From Planctomycetota bacterium (lineage in GTDB: Bacteria > Planctomycetota > UBA1135 > JACQFD01), in assembly GCA_016200225.1 (NCBI GenBank), contig JACQFD010000020.1:45092-109091 (forward strand): 64,000 nucleotides of DNA, written 5' to 3'. Position numbers and translations under genes: made by a program. Under the pieces are notes generated by a model that was not told the origin of the DNA, made no database searches, and was given only the letters and a program-made list of their open reading frames with translations. Positions 16,841 to 25,056 of this stretch are shown in pieces (the stretch's first letter is position 1; each line of letters starts with the position of its first letter).

Positions 16841-17866
16841 ATGAAACGATACCTCCTCGCAGCGCTCGCCGCCGCGGCTCTCGGCGGAAGTTCGCTGGCG
16901 CAAGACGCGCCCGCGCCGCTGCCAAAGAAAGCCCCGGCAAACGCCGCACCCACCACCGACGACCTCAAAAAGAAATATGAGGATAAACTCGCGCAGCCTT
17001 TCTTAAAACTCGCCCCGTGGATCACGGATTATGATAAAGCGCGGGAAGAATCCAAAAAATCCGGCAAGCCGATTTTTGGATATTTCTCGCGCTCGTACGC
17101 GTATTGACCCCCTTGTCATGCAGTGGAGAACGGTGCGTTCTCCAAAGAAGATTTTGCGAAGTGGGGAAAGGACTATGTCCTCTTCTGTCATATCACGACG
17201 CATATTCCGGATATGAAGTATGATAATTTATTAACGAAAGTCGGCGGTCAGGGATTCCCGCACATGGTTTTCATGGATCAGGACGGCGAAGTGCTTGCAA
17301 CCCATGAAGGCGCGCGCGAGCCGGCCGCATTCGAAAAGTCGGGCGCGGCGGCGCGCGAGTCGGCGAAACTTAAACAAAAAGCGGCCGGCGGCGACGTCGC
17401 GGCGAAGTTCGAGTGGACCTGCCGACAGATGGAAGCCGGAACGCTCGCGGTCGATGCTGGAAAGAGTAAAATTAAAGAAATCGGCAAGTTGACGGCCGAC
17501 CAGCAAAAACGCTTCGATTCTTTATTGTTCGATGCCGGCATCAATGAAATGTTCGCGGGAATCAATTCCCAGGAAAAATTCACCGAAGTCGGCAAGAAAT
17601 GCCTCGATTATCTTAAAGAAAAGAAAATTCCCAAATCCGACAACGCATTTGATAATTTTATTAACGGCTGTTTCGGATACGCGGACAGCAAGAAAGACGC
17701 GGACGGATTTGGAATGTCGATCAAAGCTTTGCGCGATCGAAAGGGCGACGAGGCCGATTACAAACCAATCTTTGAGAATCTCGAGAAACACCTCGCTGAA
17801 TTGAAAGGCGGAGGCGAGAAGAAAGACGACGCCCCCGAGAAGAAAGACAAAAAGGACGGAAAATAG
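16841..17866 (+). CDS. Selenoprotein: exported thioredoxin-fold protein with U-P-P-C motif (TGA read through)
   Basis: One 341-residue reading frame if the TGA at 17105-17107 (codon 89) is read as selenocysteine. Frame is identical on both sides: 16841 to 17105 is exactly 88 codons, and 17108 to 17866 continues open. Layout: signal peptide 1-21, Pro/Ala linker, thioredoxin-like domain about 55-175 (PIFGYFSRSYAY, then Sec89-P-P-C92-HAVENG, KDYVLFCHITTH, GFPHMVFMDQDG), helical region, Lys/Asp-rich tail. The upstream paralogue aligns without gaps across the TGA, with Tyr at the Sec position. A SECIS-like hairpin starts 16 nt after the TGA. Sec replacing the first Cys of a CPPC motif is a classic selenoprotein pattern. 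A plain nonsense mutation is the alternative. Confidence 0.88.
17124..17144 (+). promoter_or_regulatory. Bacterial SECIS-like hairpin within the coding sequence
   Basis: A perfect 8-bp stem, TGGAGAAC with GTTCTCCA, encloses the 5-nt loop GGTGC. It begins 16 nt after the TGA, and the loop lies 24 nt after it, inside the spacing described for bacterial SECIS elements. The loop begins with GG(U), the feature SelB recognises in known elements. Confidence 0.82.
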
Positions 17867-17895
17867 CGGCCGCCCATTTCGTCTTTTGTAAATTA

Positions 17896-17930
17896 AAGGC
17901 CCCGGACGTTTGACGCCCGGGGCCTTTTGT
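17896..17930 (+). terminator. Rho-independent terminator after the selenoprotein gene
   Basis: Perfect 10-bp stem AAGGCCCCGG / CCGGGGCCTT, 11-nt loop, then TTTT. It closes the thioredoxin-like pair about 30 bp after the stop. Confidence 0.88.
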
Positions 17931-18073
17931 TAATGATGGCCGCCGCATGATTCGCGGCGAAACACGCCAACGTCATTTTTGTTCCCTTGCGCGTCAATTT
18001 CGGGGTCTTGCGCCGCGGTACGGGGTTCGCAGTTGCACGTGTTGGGCACTCACGCCCTCTCACACTTACTGCC

Positions 18074-18517
18074 ATGAAGATCAGCGACCTCTGCGGACAA
18101 GACTTTGTAATTGGAACCGGACCGGAAATGACCATCCGAGCGGCGGCTGAACGCATGGCTGAAGAGGGCGTGGGATGCCTTGTTGTGGTTGAAAGGACAG
18201 GTGCAGTGGCTGGAGTTATTACAGATCGTGACATCGTCGTCCGCGTCGTTGCCGAAGGTCAGAACCCTGACTCAACGCGCGTCGCGGACGCGATGTCCGA
18301 ACCGCCGGTGACCATTTCGCACACCGCCAACGTGGAGGAAGCCGCGAGTCTCATGCGCGAGACCGGCGTCCGCCGCCTGCCGGTGATCGATCGACATGGA
18401 AAAGCCGTCGCCGTGGTGAGCCTCGATGATTTGTTAATCGCGGCGAGCACGGAAATTCACGACCTCGCGGAAGTTGTTAATTCCGCGAGGCGCACCACCC
18501 GGGAACCTCAGTCTTGA
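18074..18517 (+). CDS. Two-CBS-domain protein
   Basis: A 147-residue protein made of two CBS domains: about 8-60 (MTIRAAAERMAEEGVGCLVVVE, AGVITDRDIVVRVVAEG) and about 72-130 (VTISHTANVEEAASLMRETGVRRLPVID, AVAVVSLDDLLIA). CBS pairs bind adenine nucleotides and act as energy or signal sensors. ATG 18074 is used; the open frame upstream is not CBS-like. Its stop overlaps or nearly touches the next CBS gene, so the two are co-transcribed. Confidence 0.9.
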   Translation: MKISDLCGQDFVIGTGPEMTIRAAAERMAEEGVGCLVVVERTGAVAGVITDRDIVVRVVAEGQNPDSTRVADAMSEPPVTISHTANVEEAASLMRETGVRRLPVIDRHGKAVAVVSLDDLLIAASTEIHDLAEVVNSARRTTREPQS

Positions 18518-18528
18518 AACCCCACTCG

Positions 18529-19137
18529 ATGAACTCCCGCCATGATCGAAATATAGATTTCGCGAAATCCATGTCTTTATATCGAAATAGTAACGAATCC
18601 CCTGCGCCGCAACCCCACGGAGGCGGCGACGGCGAACCGGCGCGGAGAATAACAATTCTCCGTGCGCGCGATCTCATGGAACGCGGCGTTCGAACGGTCG
18701 AGCCCGAAACAACAATTGCAAGACTCGTCGAAGTCTTTGATGAAGAAGGCGTCAGCGGACTTCCGGTTATTGATAGTAAAGACAAGCTCGTCGGTGTTGT
18801 TACAAAAACCGACATGGCGCGCGCGTACGCCGAAGCCGCCGAGGAAGGCGAACCGCGGCCCGACGGCACCCTCTACGATCTCGAAGACGAAGAGGCGCTC
18901 GAACTCGAACCCGATCTGCGGCGATTCGAAAAACTCGCGCTCACGGCGCGCGCGCTTATGACTACAAACGTCGTGACGGCCGGAGAAGACGAGACGGCCG
19001 CGGATCTCGCGGCGCGCATGCTCGAACATGGCATACATCGAGTGATCGTCACGCGTCGCGACGAAGTCATCGGCGTCGTGAGTTCGTTCGATCTCCTTCG
19101 CGCGATTGTTGAATACGAATCGCAATTGAAAAACTAA
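18529..19137 (+). CDS. Two-CBS-domain protein, second of the pair
   Basis: About 202 residues. A basic, disordered N-terminus precedes CBS1 (ARDLMERGVRTVEPETTIARLVEVF, GLPVIDSKDKLVGVVTKTDM), an acidic linker of 35 residues (YDLEDEEALELEPDL), and CBS2 (LTARALMTTNVVTAGEDETAADLAARM, VIGVVSSFDLLRAIVE). The start is uncertain: TTG 18514 overlapping the previous stop, ATG 18529 or ATG 18571. Located just upstream of a sigma-54 activator; a joint regulatory role is possible but not shown. Confidence 0.85.
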   Translation: MNSRHDRNIDFAKSMSLYRNSNESPAPQPHGGGDGEPARRITILRARDLMERGVRTVEPETTIARLVEVFDEEGVSGLPVIDSKDKLVGVVTKTDMARAYAEAAEEGEPRPDGTLYDLEDEEALELEPDLRRFEKLALTARALMTTNVVTAGEDETAADLAARMLEHGIHRVIVTRRDEVIGVVSSFDLLRAIVEYESQLKN

Positions 19138-19227
19138 TTATCGATCTTGTCAAATTTACGACTGAAAATCGTGCGCGAATAACTCCTTCCTCTGCGGGGC
19201 CACAAGGGGCTTGAGTATGCGGCCCCG

Positions 19228-20838
19228 ATGAATAAGAATAATCGCGTGCCTTCGCAGAACCCAACTGGGATCCAGGTGCCGCCCGGAATTCCGGGAGCCG
19301 TTACCGCGCTGTTCAGCGCAGGCGACCGCGCGTTTGCGTCGTTCATGTTGGGCAAGCTGGCGGATCACCGCGCGGAGACCGTCGAACAGACATATAAACA
19401 TTACGTCGAACAATTCGGCGAGGATCGCACGCTGACCGACGTCGAATTCCGATTGTTATTTAGGAAAACCGTCGACTCGATCTGTCTTGTTAAAACTGAA
19501 CCGGACGCGCAACAATTTCTTTCACGATGCAGCGAATTCGGCGAAACGCTCGCGTCGCGAAACGTGCCACTCGGAGAATTTGTCATCACATTACAATTTT
19601 TCGAGGACGCGTGCCTTTCGGCGCCGGGCATTCAGCAGGACGTGCGCTCGCACCGGGCGTTCGACCGGCTTTCGCATCAATTGATCGCGAGCGTCGCGAG
19701 CGGTTATTACACAAGACAATCCGGCGAACAGGCCGCGCTGCGCGCGTCTCTCGAACGCGATATATCGAGACTGGCTCCCGAGGCGCGCACGGTGTTCCAC
19801 GGCCTCGTCGGAAGATCGGTGGCAATGCGAAAATTATTTGCAAAGCTCTCCGCGTCCGCGCCGCGCCGCACGACGTTATTGTTAGTAGGCGAAACGGGCA
19901 CCGGCAAGGAACTTTGCGCCCGCGCGATTCATGACTTATCCGAACGGAAGAACGGGCCGTTCGTGCCGGTCAACTGCGCGGCGATCCCTCGCGAAATATT
20001 AGCAAGCGAATTGTTCGGCCACCGGCGCGGCGCGTTCACCGGCGCCGTTCAGGATTCCAAAGGATTGATCGCCGCGGCCGAGAAAGGAACATTATTTCTG
20101 GACGAAGTTACGGAAATGGACGAAGCGGCGCAGGTCGCGCTGCTTCGCGTTCTCGAGATGCATACAATTCGCCCGATCGGCGCGACGGGCGAACGGGCCG
20201 TCGACATCCGATTTGTAGCCGCGACCAATCGAGATCCCGAGGACGCCGTCGCGCAGGGAAAGTTGCGCGTCGATCTGTTTCATCGTCTTTCGGCGACGAT
20301 GATCGAAGTGCCTCCGATGCGCGAGCGCATGGAGGATCTGGAATTATTGGTGGATTATTTTTTGATTAGAATCGCGCGTTCCGAACGGATTCAAAATTTA
20401 CAATTGGGCAAGGGCGTCCTCGAAGCCCTGCGTTCTTACAATTGGCCGGGCAACATCCGCGAACTCGCGAACTGCCTCGAATCGGCGGCGACTTTTTGTA
20501 ATGAATCGATCATCGAAGTCGCCGACATTCCCGAGCGCGTGACCCGCGCCCGCGCATCCGCGCCCCCGCTCGATCCGGCGCGCGAGCTGGATCTAACAAA
20601 AACGTCGGCCGCGGCCGCCCAGACGCCGCCTGTCCCTTTGGAAATTGCGACACCGGGCGGCGGAATTACTACAGTTCGCGAACAGGAGTACGATCTCATC
20701 CGCCGCGGCCTCGACGCCCACCACGGCAACAAAGCCGCCACCGCCCGCGCGCTCGGAATATCCAGAAAACGTTTATATGCAAAATTGCGCGAAATGGGGA
20801 TTGTTAGCGAAATCGAAAAGGACGAAGAGGAAGAATAG
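19228..20838 (+). CDS. Sigma-54-dependent transcriptional activator
   Basis: A 536-residue bacterial enhancer-binding protein. Residues 1-165 are an all-helical sensory region without a receiver domain (RsbR-N-like helices). The AAA+ domain (about 195-435) has Walker A GETGTGKE, the sigma-54 loop GAFTGA, Walker B GTLFLDEV, and the arginine-finger region FVAATNRD...RVDLFHRLS. The C-terminus holds a Fis-type helix-turn-helix (KAATARALGISRKRLYAKLREMG). It remodels the sigma-54 holoenzyme at -24/-12 promoters. Without a phosphorylation domain, control probably comes from the helical N-terminus. Confidence 0.93.
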   Translation: MNKNNRVPSQNPTGIQVPPGIPGAVTALFSAGDRAFASFMLGKLADHRAETVEQTYKHYVEQFGEDRTLTDVEFRLLFRKTVDSICLVKTEPDAQQFLSRCSEFGETLASRNVPLGEFVITLQFFEDACLSAPGIQQDVRSHRAFDRLSHQLIASVASGYYTRQSGEQAALRASLERDISRLAPEARTVFHGLVGRSVAMRKLFAKLSASAPRRTTLLLVGETGTGKELCARAIHDLSERKNGPFVPVNCAAIPREILASELFGHRRGAFTGAVQDSKGLIAAAEKGTLFLDEVTEMDEAAQVALLRVLEMHTIRPIGATGERAVDIRFVAATNRDPEDAVAQGKLRVDLFHRLSATMIEVPPMRERMEDLELLVDYFLIRIARSERIQNLQLGKGVLEALRSYNWPGNIRELANCLESAATFCNESIIEVADIPERVTRARASAPPLDPARELDLTKTSAAAAQTPPVPLEIATPGGGITTVREQEYDLIRRGLDAHHGNKAATARALGISRKRLYAKLREMGIVSEIEKDEEEE

Positions 20839-21076
20839 TAGCAAATGGAGGGCGCCCGCCGCCACGCCCGAAATTAACTAATAATCGCCGACCCCCGCGG
20901 GTAAAATGTTCCGTGAAATTCCGGGCGACGTCGCCGCGAATCACGTAACCTTCTATAATAGATGGAGATACGACGCTTAGAGCGTCCTTTGCCAATTGCG
21001 GAGCCATCGGGTACTCTTCACTCGTCCGTTCCCTCCGAACGTACGCACGCGTTCCCTCCAACCTCGCTTTACAACA

Positions 21077-22042
21077 ATGTTCAAGACGCTAGCAATAGTG
21101 TCGTGCGCCGTATTCGCCCTGCTTACGGCGCCGATTCAAGCTCAATCCACGACACTTAACTATGTTTCTCCGACGCCGCCGACCGGCTCGACCTTTACAA
21201 TTATGGAAGGGCAGACGATCAACGTCGACGTCGCCCTCGTTGATACAGATCCGACGCAAACAGTAGCGTTCCAGACCACTCTTTCGCCGCTCGGATGCAT
21301 CGAAAGTCCCCCGTCGCCGCAAATCATCGTGGGCGACGGAATCAATCCTGTCGTTTGCACATGTCACCTTACGTGGACCGCGCCGGTCGGCTCCGCGGGA
21401 CAACAATTTCTTTTTCTTTATGACGCCGCCGACAGCCCCGGAGGCGCGCGCCTGCCCGCCGGATTCGCCGTCAACGTGAATCCCGCGCCGATTCAGGCGG
21501 GCGATTTCATATCTTATACGCAGGGCGGCTGGGGCTCGAAACCCGCGGGCAACAACCCCGGAATGTTACTTAAGAATAATTTCACAAGAGTTTATCAGTT
21601 GGGTTGTTTGATCGGAGTCCAGGGCATCACCGGCTTCTGGTTAAGATTCATGACGGCTTCGAATATTCAGAAGTTCCTCCCCGCCGGCGGCACGCCGAAG
21701 GCGCTCAATGCGAGCGCCGTGAATCCGACGAGTTCGAACGCGGGCGTTTTCGCCGGCCAGGTCCTCGCGCTGAAATTGAATTGCGATTTCAGTTTTGCGG
21801 GCATCACGCTGAAAACCGGCGGTCCGCTTGGTTTAGTGAAATTAACGAATACCGGAAACTCGCAACTCGACGGCGTGACGATCTATCAAGTACTGTTCGC
21901 GGCGCAGCTCGCGCTGAGCGGCGGCCAACTAATGTTCGGCATCGCGTCGATCTCGCAATTCAACGATCTCGTCACGAACCTGAACGAAGCCTTCGACAAC
22001 GGCGGGCTCTCGGGTTGGGCGCAGACGCATCTGACGAAATAG
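21077..22042 (+). CDS. Secreted beta-rich protein of unknown function
   Basis: A 321-residue protein with a clear signal peptide (MFKTLAIVSCAVFALLTAPIQAQ). Residues 25-150 form an immunoglobulin-like or cadherin-like domain (FTIMEGQTINVDVALVD, then HLTWTAPVGSAGQQFLF). From about 155 comes a module beginning ISYTQGGWGSKPAGNNPG and continuing with FAGQVLALKLNCDF and LDGVTIYQVL, a surface-protein pattern I have seen in other environmental bacteria without an assigned function. ATG 21077 is chosen for the signal peptide. A strong terminator follows. Confidence 0.75.
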   Translation: MFKTLAIVSCAVFALLTAPIQAQSTTLNYVSPTPPTGSTFTIMEGQTINVDVALVDTDPTQTVAFQTTLSPLGCIESPPSPQIIVGDGINPVVCTCHLTWTAPVGSAGQQFLFLYDAADSPGGARLPAGFAVNVNPAPIQAGDFISYTQGGWGSKPAGNNPGMLLKNNFTRVYQLGCLIGVQGITGFWLRFMTASNIQKFLPAGGTPKALNASAVNPTSSNAGVFAGQVLALKLNCDFSFAGITLKTGGPLGLVKLTNTGNSQLDGVTIYQVLFAAQLALSGGQLMFGIASISQFNDLVTNLNEAFDNGGLSGWAQTHLTK

Positions 22043-22084
22043 TATAATTTCGGCGGCCCTCGCAACGCCGAATCCACCCCCGAT

Positions 22085-22116
22085 GCCCCGGGCGCTTTCG
22101 CCCCGGGGCGTTTTTA
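22085..22116. terminator. Bidirectional rho-independent terminator
   Basis: An 8-bp stem GCCCCGGG / CCCGGGGC with a loop of nine, then TTTTT. It sits between convergent genes and ends one base before the stop of the phosphoketolase-like gene. Confidence 0.85.
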
Positions 22117-24555
22117 TTAAATAATCAGGTTCGCGGGCGGGCGTTTGCCGTCGAGCGCGTCCAATTCGCCGGACGATAACCATTCTTCGCGGCGAACGCC
22201 GAGGAGGCGCGCCGAGCGTTCGAGGGCGTGCGCCCACGTGCATCGGTTCATAAATAACATTCCGCCTGTGTCGAGCGTGCCGCCCGCGTTTTGATAACCG
22301 AGGCCGGCGTCGACGGCGCCGCGCGGCAGCGCCGAGAAGGATCCAACAAATAACTCGGGGTGTCCGTGAACCAGAAACACGCGCGCGGCGAGCGATATTG
22401 GAAATAACATTTCGACGAACGCGGGATCCGCGGAGACGGCGCGTTCGAGATCGTCGCGCGCGATTCTCAATTTCGCGGGTTCGAATATATAATTCACGAC
22501 ATGCGGCACGCGACGTTCGGAGAGGCGGCGCGACGCTTTGGCCGCTTCGATCCATTGATACGATCCCATCGCGGCGAGCGCTAGTTTTGCATTTTGCGGA
22601 TCGTATCCAAACGCCCGCAACCGGACGGCACCTTCGGCGCCGAGCGCGCGCGCCTCCTCTTTTGTAAACAAATCCGGAATCGAATCCTGCTTCGCGTTCA
22701 CGATCGTCCAGATTTCGCCTTTTCTTGAATATACGTATTCGACCGCTGCCGCCGCCGAATTGTAATCGGCAGGAAAGACGACGCGCGAAACGGCGCCGTT
22801 CTCCAAATATAACGATTCGCCGAGGCCGGGGTCCTGATGCGAATGTTCATTCTTACCGTTCTCCCAAAGGTGCGACGTTAATAAAACGGGAACCGACGCC
22901 CAGCCCGGCGCGCGGCCCGCTGCGCGCATTTGTTGTGTAAATATGATCTTCTGCCGCAGAATCCCGTGCATTTTCGCGGCAAACGCCTCGTAACTTACAA
23001 TCATGTTGAGGCCGCCCTCGTTGCCGAGCGCGGCCGCGGCAACCGCCTCCTCGTTGAGCGCGGTGATCACGCGCCCGTCAACGCTCTCGGCAATTCCGGG
23101 TTCGGGATCGGTCACCCGATGTTTTAACAAATCGAGGGTCTTTCCCATGCGGTTCGAACGCAGTTCGTCGGGATTGCCGACGCGCACGCGGAGTTTCGGA
23201 TTCGCTTCGATAATTTTAATAAACGCGTCGTCGACTCCCGCCATCGGACATGCCCGCGCGCCTTCGAGACCCCGCGCGGCCGCTTCGCGAAACGGAATCG
23301 ACAACGGCGCATTATAGTTAATATTACGATTCGCTAGCGCATGATCGCGCTCGCGCGGCCTCGCGGAGCGCGCGTGTCGCGAAAAACATTCGACGGCGCG
23401 CGCGAGTTCCGCCGGGGGCACATGTAAACTCTTCACGCCGCGATGAAATAATTTCGCCGCTTTCTTACTGATCCTCGGATTCTCGACGAGCGGCAGATTG
23501 TGCGCCGCGTTCGTGCCCGCGCCGGGGAAACCGTAGCCTTTGGTCGTCACGGCAATTCCGTACGGCAGCGCGACCGGGTAACCTCCGCCGTTATTAATAA
23601 TATCAATTTGTTTTTGTAAACGTTCCTCCGATTCGAGAATCGCCCAGACGAACGCAGCTGGATCGCGCCCGTCGAAAATAAACGGGTCGAATCCATTCAA
23701 TTTCAGGTGCCGCTGAAACCACCCCGCGCCGCCCTGCATCGACATCGTCGTCCGTTGATCGATGCGCCGGCCGTTACTAATCATCAGCGGCGTCGCGAAT
23801 CCGCAGTCCGACGCGCGCCACCAACGCGCGGCCCAATCGCTCCCGCGCTGCTCCTCGAACGCTCCATCGCTAAGAAAAACCACGAGACGTTCGCCGGCAA
23901 GCGGCATATGTACATATAATAATTCGGCAAAGCCAAGATAGCCGCCCTCGATCAGCCCGCCCGCCGTGTGAATGTTTACATGACTCCCGAGCGGAGATTC
24001 GGGTCGCCCGTCCGCGCCGATTTGATAATTATAAAAATCGCGCACGAACCGGGTGAGCCCCGCGTCGTCCGCGCGATAGCGTTTCGCGTGCGCGTCGCCG
24101 AGATTGTTTACAAGTAAATTAACAGAATCGATCGCGTTGACCGTATGGCCCTGCCCCATCAACCACGACCGCGTGCGACCCGCGATCGCGTTCGCGGCGA
24201 GATAACCGACATATGCAATCGCCATGTTGAGCGCGCCGCCGGTGTGCCCTTCGGGGTGTTCCTTAAAATCGGCCGGCTCGAGATCGCGCCCGTCGAGATA
24301 AACATTATGAGCATACGTCGAATGCGCGACGAGCCACATCGCGGCGCACGCAAGGCGGTCTGCGGCTTCGAGAATTTCAAATAAACCGCCCTCAGCGGCG
24401 CCGCCCGATGGATAACGATCGGCAAGCGCGTGAATCTTACAAATCGTCTCGGACGTGTGTCGAATCGCGCCGTAGCCGCGCGACCACGAGGCGAGCGGCT
24501 CGGATTGTCGAATGCACTCGGCCGCGGTTTTGAGATAGGGAGTATTCGTAGTCAT
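22117..24555 (-). CDS. Phosphoketolase-like thiamine-diphosphate enzyme
   Basis: An 812-residue protein with the overall plan of the xylulose-5-P/fructose-6-P phosphoketolase family. The N-terminal ThDP half has MGQGHTVNAI, an LGSHVNIHTAGGLIEGGYLG block and SDGAFEEQRGSDW with a following SNG (the GDG...N ThDP/Mg site, first Gly replaced by Ser). Later come the LTSHLWENGKNEHSHQDPG block of the middle domain and a C-terminal LFVGSFSALPRG domain. The catalytic GHWGT-type motif is replaced by EHPEGHTGG. This may be a subfamily with a different reaction (some relatives are annotated as xylulose-5-phosphate epimerases). ATG 24555 fits the family start. Confidence 0.75.
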   Translation of the reverse strand: MTTNTPYLKTAAECIRQSEPLASWSRGYGAIRHTSETICKIHALADRYPSGGAAEGGLFEILEAADRLACAAMWLVAHSTYAHNVYLDGRDLEPADFKEHPEGHTGGALNMAIAYVGYLAANAIAGRTRSWLMGQGHTVNAIDSVNLLVNNLGDAHAKRYRADDAGLTRFVRDFYNYQIGADGRPESPLGSHVNIHTAGGLIEGGYLGFAELLYVHMPLAGERLVVFLSDGAFEEQRGSDWAARWWRASDCGFATPLMISNGRRIDQRTTMSMQGGAGWFQRHLKLNGFDPFIFDGRDPAAFVWAILESEERLQKQIDIINNGGGYPVALPYGIAVTTKGYGFPGAGTNAAHNLPLVENPRISKKAAKLFHRGVKSLHVPPAELARAVECFSRHARSARPRERDHALANRNINYNAPLSIPFREAAARGLEGARACPMAGVDDAFIKIIEANPKLRVRVGNPDELRSNRMGKTLDLLKHRVTDPEPGIAESVDGRVITALNEEAVAAAALGNEGGLNMIVSYEAFAAKMHGILRQKIIFTQQMRAAGRAPGWASVPVLLTSHLWENGKNEHSHQDPGLGESLYLENGAVSRVVFPADYNSAAAAVEYVYSRKGEIWTIVNAKQDSIPDLFTKEEARALGAEGAVRLRAFGYDPQNAKLALAAMGSYQWIEAAKASRRLSERRVPHVVNYIFEPAKLRIARDDLERAVSADPAFVEMLFPISLAARVFLVHGHPELFVGSFSALPRGAVDAGLGYQNAGGTLDTGGMLFMNRCTWAHALERSARLLGVRREEWLSSGELDALDGKRPPANLII

Positions 24556-24707
24556 TGCTGCAACGCCCCGGCCGCGTTTTCGCGCGGAATTGAAGCGCTG
24601 AAAAACCAGTGCAACAACCTGTCCCGGATTTCGAGAAGAGAATCGTAGTTCGCTTTCAAAACGAACCGGATTCCCTCCCACAGACGCCCTCAATCTCACC
24701 AAACACC

Positions 24708-24986
24708 ATGTCCTCCCGCACGCTTCTTCTCCTCGGCCTGACGCTCCTTCTCCCTTCCTGCGCGCTCGGTCGCGGGCCCGCGGGAATTCCGGTGACGTTC
24801 GTCGTTGAAGACCGTCCGACAGGCTTGGAATTCCACGAAGCGATTCCGGCGTCGCTCACACTGAGTTCGGGATTCGCCGAGGCGCACGACCGCCGCGTCG
24901 TCGCGGAAGCACGCGAACTCGCGATGTTCTGCGCGAAGCCCGCGAGTGCGACCCGCGAAATCGCGATCGTCGCCGCGCCTCGATAA
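24708..24986 (+). CDS. Small lipoprotein
   Basis: A 92-residue protein with a lipoprotein signal (LLLLGLTLLLPSC, Cys at about 18). The short mature part has no recognised family; it contains two predicted strands and a helix (HDRRVVAEARELAMFC). ATG 24708 places the lipobox correctly. Followed by its own terminator, so it is probably monocistronic. Confidence 0.55.
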   Translation: MSSRTLLLLGLTLLLPSCALGRGPAGIPVTFVVEDRPTGLEFHEAIPASLTLSSGFAEAHDRRVVAEARELAMFCAKPASATREIAIVAAPR

Positions 24987-25009
24987 TCATAAAACGAGAA
25001 CACCCCGCA

Positions 25010-25041
25010 AAAAGGCGCGACGGAATTGTCGCGCCTTTTTC
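25010..25041 (+). terminator. Rho-independent terminator
   Basis: Perfect stem AAGGCGCGAC / GTCGCGCCTT with a GGAATT loop and a T run, after the small lipoprotein gene. Confidence 0.88.
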
Positions 25042-25042
25042 T

Positions 25043-25048
25043 TATAAA
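25043..25048 (+). promoter_or_regulatory. -10-like TATAAA box before the AtuA-type gene
   Basis: TATAAA ends 8 nt before ATG 25057 and no ribosome-binding sequence lies between, consistent with a leaderless transcript. Confidence 0.5.
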
Positions 25049-25056
25049 ATCGGCGA

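Noticed and set aside
17108..17866. Reading 17123-17866 as a separate gene starting at an internal GTG, or a frameshifted pseudogene
   Set aside because: The frame is unchanged across the TGA, the paralogue aligns through it, and a SECIS-like hairpin follows; a separate start would remove half of the thioredoxin domain.
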